Of a stretch of 64,000 bases of DNA, positions 55,999 to 64,000 are shown in pieces. How positions within the stretch are numbered: position 1 is the stretch's first letter; each line of letters opens with the position of its first letter. A program made the position numbers and the translations under genes. Origin of the DNA: Azoarcus sp. Its GTDB lineage: Bacteria; Pseudomonadota; Gammaproteobacteria; Burkholderiales; Rhodocyclaceae. Location of the stretch: the NCBI GenBank assembly GCA_030656215.1, contig JAUSOD010000091.1:168356-232355 (forward strand), in the 5' to 3' direction. The notes under the pieces were generated by a model. That model saw only the letters and a list, made by a program, of their open reading frames with translations. It ran no database searches and was not told the DNA's origin.

Positions 55999-56111
55999 TG
56001 TTGTTCTTGGTGGGCAACGCCCGTGCAAGTGCGCCGACGAATTGGGGCCCAATTCCGGCCCCTGGATTCCGCCATCTGGAACCTGGTGTACAGCAAACCC
56101 TCGACTGTAGC

Positions 56112-57242
56112 CTACCCTACCTTTCTCCATACCGTGCGATTCACATAGTCCACATAGCTCAAGACCACGCGTACCACCTGAATCGAAACCGGACCGCCCA
56201 TGTAGTCCGCTACGGTTGGAACCACCTGACGGCTGCGATCATGCTGACTCGTGACGACTTTGACTGCCTCAAGCACGCGATCGGCCTTCAGGCCGCTCAT
56301 GATCAGCGTCCCTTCGTCCATGCCCTCGGGCCGCTCATGTGCATTGCGAATCGTGATAGCCGGCAAGTTAAGCAGAGACGCCTCTTCCGTGATTGTTCCG
56401 CTATCTGACAAGACGCAAAAAGCCGACATCTGCAGCTTGATATAGTCCAGAAGCCCGAAGGGTTTCATGAACTCGATCAGCGGATGGTCCAAGGGGACGC
56501 CGAGAGCCTCAAGACGCTTGCGAGTGCGTGGATGAGTCGAAACGATGATCCGGTACTGATAGCGATCTGCCAAGGCACTCAAGGTATCGAGCAGATCCTT
56601 GAGATTCTCGGGGCTATCCACATTCTCCTCGCGATGCGCGCTGACGACAAAGAACCTCCCCTCATCCAGTGACATCCGCGCCACGACATCGGATGCCCGA
56701 ATTTTCGGCAAATAATGGTCCAGCACTTCTCCCATATGAGATCCGGTCTTAATGATGGTCTCCGGACGAATTCCCTCTGCGATCAGGTATCGACGCGCGT
56801 GCTCGGTCAATACCATATTGATGTCACTGAGATGATCGAGCACTTTGCGGTTGAGTTCCTCGGGAACGCGCTGATCAAAACAACGGTTACCAGCCTCCAT
56901 GTGGAAGACAGGGATCTTCCGCCGCTTCGCAGCAATTACCGCCAGACAGGTGTTTGTATCGCCGTAAAGAAGAACGGCATCGGGCTTCTCCATCTCGAAC
57001 ACCGCATCGGACTTGCTGATGACCTCGGCAATTGTCTGCGCTGCGGTTTCACCCGCGGCACCCAGGAAGTGATCCGGCTTACGAATCTCCAGGTCCTCGA
57101 AGAAGACCTGGTTTAGCTCGTAGTCGTAATTCTGACCGGAATGAACGAGCACATGATCAACCTGTCTATCCAGTTCGGCAATGACTCGACTCATTTTGAT
57201 CAGCTCAGGGCGAGTACCTACCAGCGTCATTACCTTAAGCAT
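56112..57242 (-). CDS. UDP-HexNAc 2-epimerase, WbjD/FnlC/CapG-like
   Basis: A 376-residue enzyme of the non-hydrolysing UDP-GlcNAc 2-epimerase family. VMTLVGTRPELIKMSRVIAE starts it; VHSGQNYDYELNQVFFEDL, VSAHREENVDSPENL and LSDSGTITEEASLLNLPAIT follow. HMEAGNRCFDQRVPEELNRK is the form typical of WbjD/CapG (UDP-L-FucNAc or L-QuiNAc pathway) rather than of WecB. It overlaps the upstream wbjB-like gene by 8 bp. Confidence 0.88.
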   Translation of the reverse strand: MLKVMTLVGTRPELIKMSRVIAELDRQVDHVLVHSGQNYDYELNQVFFEDLEIRKPDHFLGAAGETAAQTIAEVISKSDAVFEMEKPDAVLLYGDTNTCLAVIAAKRRKIPVFHMEAGNRCFDQRVPEELNRKVLDHLSDINMVLTEHARRYLIAEGIRPETIIKTGSHMGEVLDHYLPKIRASDVVARMSLDEGRFFVVSAHREENVDSPENLKDLLDTLSALADRYQYRIIVSTHPRTRKRLEALGVPLDHPLIEFMKPFGLLDYIKLQMSAFCVLSDSGTITEEASLLNLPAITIRNAHERPEGMDEGTLIMSGLKADRVLEAVKVVTSQHDRSRQVVPTVADYMGGPVSIQVVRVVLSYVDYVNRTVWRKVG

Positions 57243-58245
57243 TGAGAGCCTCACGAATATAATCCAACTTCAGCAGCACCTCTTTCACCCCCACGACATC
57301 GAGGCGCTCCGTATTGTGCGAGGTATAATCATCAAGTTCTGAAATATGTTGTTCACCCTCGACGAAGAACTTCCTGTAGTTGAGGTCTCGATTGTCAGCA
57401 GGAATTCGGTAATAACGGTTCATGTCCTCTGCCTTGGCCATTTCCTCTCGGGAAATCAGCGATTCATACAGTTTCTCACCGTGCCGTGTACCAATTATCT
57501 TTACCGGGTTGTCGAGGGCAAGCAACTCTCTGAGTGCTTGGGCAAGATCCGCCACCGTCGAGGCGGGCGCCTTTTGTACGAAAATGTCGCCCTGCTCTGC
57601 ATGCTCGAATGCATGTAAGACCAGGTCAACAGAGTCCTCGAGCGACATCAGAAAACGGGTCATGTTCGGATCAGTGACGGTCAGCGGTTCCCCGCCCTTG
57701 AGCTGGTTGATGAAAAGCGGAATCACCGAACCGCGCGAAGCCATGACATTGCCGTATCGCGTCGCACAGATAACCGGCCCTCCCTCTGGAATCATCCGCG
57801 ACTTAGCGACCATTAACTTCTCCGCCATTGCCTTCGATATCCCCATCGCATTGATCGGGTACACGGCCTTATCCGTACTGAGCACAACGACACGTTTGAC
57901 GCCCGTGGCAATTGCCGCATTCAATACATTTTCGGTGCCGATGACATTGGTGCGTACTGCCTCCATAGGGTAGAACTCACACGAAGGCACCTGCTTCAGA
58001 GCTGCAGCATGAAAAACGTAGTCAACACCAACCATGGCCTGGGAGATGCTGCTGTAGTCCCGTACATCACCGATATAGAACTTGACCTTGTCGTTAGTCA
58101 GCGCTATCCGCATATCCTCCTGCTTTTTCTCATCGCGGCTGAAGATACGTATTTCGCGTACTTCGGTGTCCAGAAAGCGCTTGAGCACCGTATTTCCAAA
58201 AGAGCCCGTGCCCCCCGTAATCATCAAGACCTTATTGTCAAACAT
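57235..58245 (-). CDS. UDP-GlcNAc 4,6-dehydratase/epimerase, WbjB/FnlA/CapE-like
   Basis: A 336-residue SDR without membrane part. VLMITGGTGSFGNTVLKRFL binds NADP, YVFHAAALKQVPSCEFYPME and LSTDKAVYPINAMGISKAMA (Met replaces Tyr) form the active site. Homologues convert UDP-GlcNAc to the 4-keto-6-deoxy-L-arabino sugar, the first step to L-FucNAc or L-QuiNAc. Together with its neighbours on both sides it forms a three-gene set. Confidence 0.9.
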   Translation of the reverse strand: MFDNKVLMITGGTGSFGNTVLKRFLDTEVREIRIFSRDEKKQEDMRIALTNDKVKFYIGDVRDYSSISQAMVGVDYVFHAAALKQVPSCEFYPMEAVRTNVIGTENVLNAAIATGVKRVVVLSTDKAVYPINAMGISKAMAEKLMVAKSRMIPEGGPVICATRYGNVMASRGSVIPLFINQLKGGEPLTVTDPNMTRFLMSLEDSVDLVLHAFEHAEQGDIFVQKAPASTVADLAQALRELLALDNPVKIIGTRHGEKLYESLISREEMAKAEDMNRYYRIPADNRDLNYRKFFVEGEQHISELDDYTSHNTERLDVVGVKEVLLKLDYIREALNA

Positions 58246-58354
58246 ACAGAACTCCTCAAATAATCATCCAATGCCGGAGAACGGTTATCACAGTCACGCT
58301 GGTGGCGTCTCTCGGACGAGCGATAGATCTTGACGACCAGCGGCGGCACTTCTA

Positions 58355-59230
58355 CTACCCGGCCGCTCTCCTGATCCGTTCGTCAAACATTTTCTCGATC
58401 AACTTCGGCCAAGCCGGTGCAACATAACCGGTCGCCTGGCCGAAACGCGTGCAATCCAGAGAGCGATCGATTACAACGCGCTCGTCCGGCACAATGCTGA
58501 TCTCCTTTCCATACTGGTCGGCGATCAAGCGCAACAACTCCAGTTTGGAAATGGGGGCCGCGCCCACGTGATACAGCCCGTGAAGTTCCGGGAGCGTGAG
58601 CACGCAATCCCGGATGACAGAAGCCAACTCGACTGTTGGCAGCCCCGAAAATATCGCCTTTGTGTATCCCTTCACTTCATCGGACTGCGAAAGAAACCAA
58701 TCCACCAGGGCAACATCTGAATTTAGTTCATGCCCGATGATCGACGTTCGAAGAGTGACCGCATGATCCAAATCATGAAGCTCACCGATGAACTTGGATT
58801 TGCCGTAGAGGTCATCGGCATCAGAAGGATCGCTTTCGGTGTACAGCCCTTTCCGTCCCGAAAAAACACAATCCGTACTGACGTGTATCATTCGGATACC
58901 GGCGAGCCCACAGAGCCTGCCAAGGCGGTGCGGGAACATCGCGTTTACGGGCAGTGTGGAAAGTGGATCCTGAGCATCGGCCAGTTGTTTGATCAGCCCA
59001 ATGCAGTTGATGACCACATCGGGGCGCACCGTGTCCAGCACCCGCACCAGCGTGTCCAGATCCAGCGCATCGACGCCCACCAGCAAGCGGGGGCGCTGCT
59101 CCTCACTGAAATATTGAATAGCGGAGAGACTGCGAAGCGTCCCCCAGACCTCGTTAGCCCGCTCCCGACCGAGAACATCAATCATCGCGTTACCCAACAT
59201 CCCGGAGGCCCCAAGGACTAATACACGCAT
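58355..59230 (-). CDS. RmlD-like sugar-nucleotide reductase
   Basis: A 291-residue extended SDR of the dTDP-4-dehydrorhamnose reductase type. MRVLVLGASGMLGNAMIDVL starts it; VVINCIGLIKQ, MIHVSTDCVFSGRKGLY and DLYGKSKFIGEL carry the Ser/Tyr/Lys set. It lacks the C-terminal cupin part of WbjC/CapF (about 370 residues). In V. cholerae O37 an RmlD-type reductase (WbvR) replaces WbjC, and the pathway then gives UDP-L-QuiNAc, so this gene suggests L-QuiNAc. It is the first gene of the set; 109 bp separate it from the wbjB-like gene. Confidence 0.83.
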   Translation of the reverse strand: MRVLVLGASGMLGNAMIDVLGRERANEVWGTLRSLSAIQYFSEEQRPRLLVGVDALDLDTLVRVLDTVRPDVVINCIGLIKQLADAQDPLSTLPVNAMFPHRLGRLCGLAGIRMIHVSTDCVFSGRKGLYTESDPSDADDLYGKSKFIGELHDLDHAVTLRTSIIGHELNSDVALVDWFLSQSDEVKGYTKAIFSGLPTVELASVIRDCVLTLPELHGLYHVGAAPISKLELLRLIADQYGKEISIVPDERVVIDRSLDCTRFGQATGYVAPAWPKLIEKMFDERIRRAAG

Positions 59231-59370
59231 TACACCGCCCCCCCAAGTTTCGTAAAGTTATACAAGCATTAAGATATAGCCACCCGGCTCTGTTAATGGA
59301 CAAACCCCGACGGCCGGAGCAGAACGAGTTCCATTCGTTACCCCCTCAAGCCCATTCCAGTACACACATC

Positions 59371-60084
59371 TCATAGCTCGCAGAGCTCTCGGGCGTGACG
59401 CAGGCCGGCGGCAAAGTCGGTGACGCGCTGTAGTCCGAGCCAGATGGTCTTCACGCCTGGCCCGCCATTTTTTTGCACCCACAGTTTGCCGCCGTCCGAC
59501 AGCGCTCGGTTGTGCTGGGCGCGCAGCATCAGGACGATGACGTCGGACTCCCGGTCGGCCACATACACCAGTCGCGTGTTCGGCAATTCCGCAGCCCGTT
59601 CCGCTACCCGTTCGTAGCCTTCGATCCAGCGCAAACCTTCCCCAATCTGCGCCCGCTCGCCCTCGTCATTCTTGGAGTCGCGCGCCCACATCCAGGCATC
59701 GAGCAGGCCCAGCGGCTCACGCTTGGGCGTCACCGCATAGGTCGGGTGCAGGTACATGCCGCGCTGCGCCTCATAGGACAGCGGGCCGAGACCGGCAATC
59801 TCCTGACCGTCGAAGTCTGGCTCCGTCGTGTCCTGCAGGCACAGCACCACACCGTGCGCCGCCATGCGTTCCTGTGTCCGCTGCCAGTGCCGCTGCAGGA
59901 TGTCCTGCCAGGACATCTCCTCCTGCGACAGAAGTGGTATGCCGCCGCAGGCCCCCGGGATGCTCGCCATTGGCTTCGCCGCCAATTGCTCAGTCAATGT
60001 CACCGCCCGCCGGTTCAGGCGCTCGTCCCCAAGATCCATGCCTTCGAATTCCATCGCCACCCAGCCCGCTGCCTCTGCCGCCAT
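59371..60084 (-). pseudogene. IS4-family transposase with internal deletion
   Basis: The reading frame of 237 codons starts like full-length IS4-family (Tn5/IS50-like) transposases (EFEGMDLGDERLNRRAV, IPGACGGIPLLSQEE) and ends like them (GVKTIWLGLQRVTDFAAGLR). Full-length proteins have about 450 residues. Catalytic Asp 1 (CLQDTTEPDF) and Asp 2 (VYVADRESDV) are present. The join at SDGGKLW/VQKNGGPG (about 59460-59490) removes the part with the third catalytic residue, the YREK-type Glu. It should therefore be inactive. I could not find convincing terminal inverted repeats or target duplication in 59231-59370 or 60085-60262. Confidence 0.85.
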
Positions 60085-60262
60085 GTGCTCTCGCCAAAAG
60101 ACGAGAGTGGACGCTATTTTCAAAAAGCCCACACGCAACGTGCTAACCAGCTAAATTAGCACAATTTATGATCAACTGCGGGACGCCGGAGATGTATGTA
60201 ATGGAGTTCCTCAAGCCACGCCTTCAAAACGCTCCAACCGGGACAACAGGGCTCCACCATAT

Positions 60263-61762
60263 TCACGCTGATCGCCTACGCAGCAGGGCAGCAACCACCT
60301 GCACCTCTTTCATTCGAAACGCCGAAAGACAAACGAGATAAACGAGCACAAAAGGAACGAATAGAAGCAACCAGTATTCGGGAAAAACGCCATGAAGCCA
60401 ACCAAGCACCAGGTAGGCGACGAGTCCACCAATGCAGCACAAGGCAATTACTTTCAAACCGGGCACAAGCAAATTAAAACCAATTTTGCGCTGAACCAAG
60501 AAGGTCATAACAACACCGTTCAGCGCACTGGAAACCACTACAGAAACAGCCAAACCAACTAGGCCATGCTCTTGATAGAGCAGATAGCTCAACGCGAAAT
60601 TGATGGCTAGCGCCGCCAAGGACAACAGCACAGGCATCAACGTATTGCCGTGCGAGAAGAACACCCGATTCATAATATCCCGAACCAAGCAGGAAGGAAG
60701 CGCGAACAATGCCACGGAAAAAACGGCCGCAACTCTTACAACATCGTCGCCCGAAAACTTTCCTCGCTGAAACAGAACCGATACAATCTCAGCAGAATAG
60801 AAGCTCATATAGATTACAACCGGGACCGAACATATGGCGACCAACCGAATGCAATCATTCAGATATTTGAACAACTCGGCTTGATCGGTCCGAGCCGCCA
60901 CGACAGCGATACGCGGAAAAAGCGAAGCGGTCAGAAAAACCAGAAATACCGAAAGGAATATCATACTCAATTTACTTGAGTACCCAAATACGGAAATTGC
61001 TCCGACACCAAGCTTCGTCGCAAAATAGACTCCCACGAATCCGTTCAATTGCTCAACATAGAAGGAAACAGCGGCGGGGAGAAAAAGAATAATAAATTTC
61101 TTATCTGCAAAGAACAGAAAGGCAGCTCTGGACTTGAACGAGAAGGTCCTTCTCGAGATAAAATAGTTAACAAGCAGCAATACAAACCACGCCAGAACCC
61201 CAAGCAACAAGACCTTGTCGAAATCGATGGCTAGGCTGAAAGAAAACAGTCCCAGACAAAAAACAACATTATTTACGATGGGTACTGCATAAGAAGGAAC
61301 GACAACCTTGTTGACGGTCTGAATGGCATTAAAGAACGAAACCAGACTCGAGAGTGCAAAGGTCAAAGCCATAATATATAAATAACTGACAGCTAGCTCT
61401 TTGACTCGCCCATCAATCGCCCCCGCGAACAAGTCCACCAACCACGGCGCCGCAGCAAAAACAACAGTGGCCACACAAACTGACACGAAGAAGAAGAAGA
61501 ACATTGCGGCCGAAAGATCCTTATCGACGCGCACGGATGTGCCATTCACCACCAGCCGCGAGTAGAGCGGAACCACAAGCACGGGAATCGCCGAATGAAT
61601 GGCCATATACAACACAGACGAAATGGAGCTCGAAAGAAAATAGGCGTCGGTGATGGTCGAGACGCCATGGTAGAACGTGATCAGGACATCCTTGATGAAT
61701 CCGCTCAGCTTGCCCAGTAGAATGAGCGTGAAGATGAGAATCAGACTCCAGTGCCTGCTCAT
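60263..61762 (-). CDS. MurJ/MviN-type oligosaccharide flippase (Wzx role)
   Basis: A 499-residue membrane protein with about 14 helices. The N-terminus has GKLSGFIKDVLITFYHGVST and TDAYFLSSSISSVLY, which fit the MurJ family; LFQRGKFSGDDVVRVA is also typical. In a polysaccharide locus it most likely flips the undecaprenyl-linked repeat unit across the membrane. Codons are visibly A+T-richer than in genes left of 56000. The ATG overlaps the stop of the upstream polymerase gene (ATGA). Confidence 0.85.
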   Translation of the reverse strand: MSRHWSLILIFTLILLGKLSGFIKDVLITFYHGVSTITDAYFLSSSISSVLYMAIHSAIPVLVVPLYSRLVVNGTSVRVDKDLSAAMFFFFFVSVCVATVVFAAAPWLVDLFAGAIDGRVKELAVSYLYIMALTFALSSLVSFFNAIQTVNKVVVPSYAVPIVNNVVFCLGLFSFSLAIDFDKVLLLGVLAWFVLLLVNYFISRRTFSFKSRAAFLFFADKKFIILFLPAAVSFYVEQLNGFVGVYFATKLGVGAISVFGYSSKLSMIFLSVFLVFLTASLFPRIAVVAARTDQAELFKYLNDCIRLVAICSVPVVIYMSFYSAEIVSVLFQRGKFSGDDVVRVAAVFSVALFALPSCLVRDIMNRVFFSHGNTLMPVLLSLAALAINFALSYLLYQEHGLVGLAVSVVVSSALNGVVMTFLVQRKIGFNLLVPGLKVIALCCIGGLVAYLVLGWLHGVFPEYWLLLFVPFVLVYLVCLSAFRMKEVQVVAALLRRRSA

Positions 61763-63102
61763 TCCGTTTCCTTGGGACAACCGGAATCGGCACGGCCGGA
61801 CGAGCACTGGTGCAACAGGTTAGGCGACAAGATCCAGCCGGCAAACAGCACCCCCAGCACAATCACGCCCGCCAAACTGTGCATGAGCTGGTTGTTGGCG
61901 TAACTGAATATCAACCCTAAAGACAAGTAGATGAATAAGGGGCCAGCAAACGGATTGCTGGCCTTGATTGCTTGCAACCAAAGTCTTGCGTAAACGAACG
62001 AAAGCAGGGGCGCAAAAAACAGGACACCGACGAAGGAAATATCCGAGGCCAGCCATGCAAAAAGCGAATGCCACTTATCGAACCCCCAACCGTACACCAC
62101 ACCAACCCGATATGGATAAGTGTGTTCGAGAATGGAACCATCCGCAGAGAGCGCTATTTCCACGATTCGGCCCAGCGAATACGAGTTGCCGACAAAATAA
62201 GTCCATTCAAACGGCAGAGTCAGACTTAGATATAATCCATACAGTCCATTGGTAAAATATCCAAGAAAGACGCCCAGCGCCAGTGCGTAGTCGGAATTCA
62301 CCAGACTAACCACAAAGGAGCTATCATCCCAAGCGATCAACGGATGGCTTTTCTCATAGATGTTATCGAGCCCGATACCGGCCGCCAGGTATCTTTGGCG
62401 AAGAATCTCCAAAAACATCAAGAATACGGAAGCCACGACCACAGCAGCAATACCAAACGTACGCATGCTGACCTTCCTCCCGCGAGCCGCGAAGTTGATC
62501 GCCATACAGAAGAAGGCGAATATCACCACATCACCCAGATATTTCTGCTTACCTGCACCGAAGACATTGACCACGAGATACGTCGTTACCACGAACAGGA
62601 AGGCATGCTTGGCGAACCGTCCCATTACCTTGAAGTAGTAGAACGAGAACAGGAGAACGAGGGCAACCAGTGCCTGGTCGAAGATATTCAGGATATAGAG
62701 TAAATTAATATGCGCCTGTCCACGCTCGTACCCTTCATAACCCTTGACATAGTTGTCGCCAATAGTGCCAAGACTGATGTCACCACCCGAGGCAAGAAAA
62801 GAATACCCCTGTCCTACGGAACTGATCACACCAAGGACTAGAACCACGCTGACAAACCACCGAACCTTCCGATACGATGCGACACGCCCTTCAAAATTTG
62901 TCGCATGCTGTCGATAGTTTCCACGTGCACCTGCGATATATCCCAGCGCAAACAGAGAGACCCATGCCGTAATGAACGACATCAGGACAATGTAATCGAG
63001 CCCCCTGTATTTGATGGGTCCAATGAACAAACATATCAGAACAAAAAAGGAGTATCCGACATATACATTCAGGGGAAGATATCGATAGCTGAGAATTCTC
63101 AT
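61759..63102 (-). CDS. Polysaccharide polymerase (Wzy-like)
   Basis: A 447-residue membrane protein with about 10-12 helices and a long periplasmic loop (about 255-320, with DDSSFVVSLVNSDYALALGV and HTYPYRVGVVYGWGFDKWHS). Weak family identity is usual for O-antigen/oligosaccharide repeat-unit polymerases (Wzy/OatWY type), and layout and neighbourhood support the call. It sits between an acyltransferase and the flippase with 4-bp overlaps on both sides. Confidence 0.75.
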   Translation of the reverse strand: MRILSYRYLPLNVYVGYSFFVLICLFIGPIKYRGLDYIVLMSFITAWVSLFALGYIAGARGNYRQHATNFEGRVASYRKVRWFVSVVLVLGVISSVGQGYSFLASGGDISLGTIGDNYVKGYEGYERGQAHINLLYILNIFDQALVALVLLFSFYYFKVMGRFAKHAFLFVVTTYLVVNVFGAGKQKYLGDVVIFAFFCMAINFAARGRKVSMRTFGIAAVVVASVFLMFLEILRQRYLAAGIGLDNIYEKSHPLIAWDDSSFVVSLVNSDYALALGVFLGYFTNGLYGLYLSLTLPFEWTYFVGNSYSLGRIVEIALSADGSILEHTYPYRVGVVYGWGFDKWHSLFAWLASDISFVGVLFFAPLLSFVYARLWLQAIKASNPFAGPLFIYLSLGLIFSYANNQLMHSLAGVIVLGVLFAGWILSPNLLHQCSSGRADSGCPKETE

Positions 63103-63635
63103 TTTCTATTAAATATCTTCTTGTACGCCAGAACCTTTTCCCTACCGGTCAAATGGCCAATCCTCAAAGACTTTTTTTGTGCACGTCGCAGGAAGTCTTC
63201 CGTCGTGCTCACGATCCTAGCCGGATTGCCGGCGACGATGGAACCGTCAGGCACACTTTTGGTGACAACTGAGTGGGCACCCACAATGCAGTTGTTTCCA
63301 ACAACCACATCCGGAAGAATCAAGACTCCTTTACCTATGAATACATTATCGCCTACTCGAATCTCTCCCGCCAATTCAAGGTCTGGAATATCCTTTCGGA
63401 ACGGCAGCGTCGAACCATCATGGCAAACGAAACTCGCACCAATGCTGATATAAACATTGTCGCCCAAAGTGACCAAGTAGGGCTCGGCACTGAACATGGC
63501 ATAACTTGAGCCGTATATCGTTACACGCCCCCGCATTTCAACACCAATCCTCCTTGCATAAGAAACCGGGTACAGCGCGGCATGCAGCATATTGATGGGA
63601 GCCGTGAAGATCTTCAGCAATCGTCGGGCCCTCAC
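63099..63635 (-). CDS. Hexapeptide-repeat acyltransferase
   Basis: A 178-residue left-handed beta-helix acetyltransferase. GRVTIYGSSYAMFSAEPYLV is followed by hexapeptide turns (VTLGDNVYISIGASFVCHDG, EIRVGDNVFIGKGVLILPDV, VVGNNCIVGAHSVVTKSVPD) and the closing GSIVAGNPARIV. It probably O-acetylates a sugar of the glycan. The start is GTG at 63635 with GGGGGTG upstream, one base after the stop of the glycosyltransferase gene. Confidence 0.85.
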   Translation of the reverse strand: MRARRLLKIFTAPINMLHAALYPVSYARRIGVEMRGRVTIYGSSYAMFSAEPYLVTLGDNVYISIGASFVCHDGSTLPFRKDIPDLELAGEIRVGDNVFIGKGVLILPDVVVGNNCIVGAHSVVTKSVPDGSIVAGNPARIVSTTEDFLRRAQKKSLRIGHLTGREKVLAYKKIFNRK

Positions 63636-63636
63636 T

Positions 63637-64000
63637 TCACACCCCCACTTCAGTCAAAAAGGCGGAAACTTTGGCGGTGTAGTTTCTATAGTCGAATGTC
63701 CGCGAGCAGTAGGTCCGCTGCTTGAGAGCATCGATTTCGGTATGTGAAATCTCCATCACCTTCCTGACCAGATCAAGTTCGTCGCCCCGCGCGGCAAGAA
63801 ACAGCCCTTCGCTCCGGGCATGATTTTCAAGACTTGGCATCTTGTTTGAAACCACCGGGGTTCCACAACTGATCGACTCGGCTAACTTCGACGGGAATCC
63901 GGCCAACGTCACCCGGGTTTCGTCACGAAAAAATATACTGAAATCACATTCTGAAATTCGTTTCAACACCACTTCATTGGACTGTTTTCCCCGAAAGACC
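63637..64000 (-). CDS. Glycosyltransferase, C-terminal part only
   Basis: Frame is open to the window edge; only the last 120 residues are visible. CDFSIFFRDETRVTLAGFPS and KLAESISCGTPVVSNKMPSL match the donor-binding end of GT-B (group 1) glycosyltransferases: the conserved Glu in KLAESISCG corresponds to the second Glu of the E-x7-E motif. The start lies to the right of 64000. It is co-transcribed with the acyltransferase gene. Confidence 0.75.
   Translation of the reverse strand, partial: VFRGKQSNEVVLKRISECDFSIFFRDETRVTLAGFPSKLAESISCGTPVVSNKMPSLENHARSEGLFLAARGDELDLVRKVMEISHTEIDALKQRTYCSRTFDYRNYTAKVSAFLTEVGV

Noticed and set aside
59340-59370. TACACACATCT resembling a Tn5 end next to the transposase remnant
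   Set aside because: Only a partial match and no inverted partner on the other side (60085-60262).

Overview
The window reads as chromosomal DNA of a high-G+C betaproteobacterium, most likely a member of the Rhodocyclales/Zoogloeaceae (Thauera, Azoarcus or Zoogloea type). The grounds are the gene order purM / perM-like / hda / HAD / pcnB / folK, a three-gene pntAa-pntAb-pntB transhydrogenase, a Gcr-type 'recombinase', a PEP-CTERM protein with an exosortase-associated acyltransferase, and strong G/C bias at third codon positions. The genus is inferred from gene content only.

Layout. 1-3951: HAE1-type RND efflux permease (cut by the window edge) and its periplasmic adaptor. 4171-11263: housekeeping block (purM, perM-like, hda, HAD phosphatase, Sel1 protein, pcnB, folK, DUF486 protein). 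11270-14589: small exported protein and the pnt operon, with a terminator-like hairpin in the pnt leader and a second hairpin that covers the start codon of the small gene. 14783-20436: PP2C phosphatase and the glycolate oxidase operon glcC-glcD-(43-codon membrane ORF)-glcE-glcF, with a palindromic FadR-type operator at glcC. 20568-25472: SulP transporter, rplU-rpmA, obgE, proB.

25535-37295 is the most unusual part. It carries a fatty-acyl ligase and a thioester reductase, a PEP-CTERM protein behind a very good sigma-54 promoter, a four-gene minus-strand operon (ThiF-type adenylyltransferase, nitroreductase-fold protein, dTDP-rhamnose-4-epimerase-like SDR, GT1 glycosyltransferase), and a divergent plus-strand operon (two MacB/LolC-type permeases without an ATPase, and the exosortase-associated N-acyl amino acid synthase-like acyltransferase). 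Together these look like a pathway that makes, glycosylates and exports an acylated small molecule, in a PEP-CTERM setting. I propose it as the candidate undescribed system.

37375-48563: propionyl-CoA synthetase, a REC plus degenerate GGDEF regulator, acrylyl-CoA reductase-like AcuI, an HDOD protein, a LemA-GIDE pair, the ABC-F protein Uup, the Gcr-family membrane protein and tRNA-Arg(CCU). 48700-64000: surface polysaccharide locus on the minus strand. It has a carbamoyltransferase, a complete PglF/E/D/C/A-like set for di-N-acetylbacillosamine, a three-gene set for UDP-L-QuiNAc or UDP-L-FucNAc, an internally deleted IS4-family transposase, and then a more A+T-rich flippase / Wzy polymerase / acyltransferase / glycosyltransferase block that runs off the right edge. 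No CRISPR array, rRNA, prophage or intact insertion sequence was seen.
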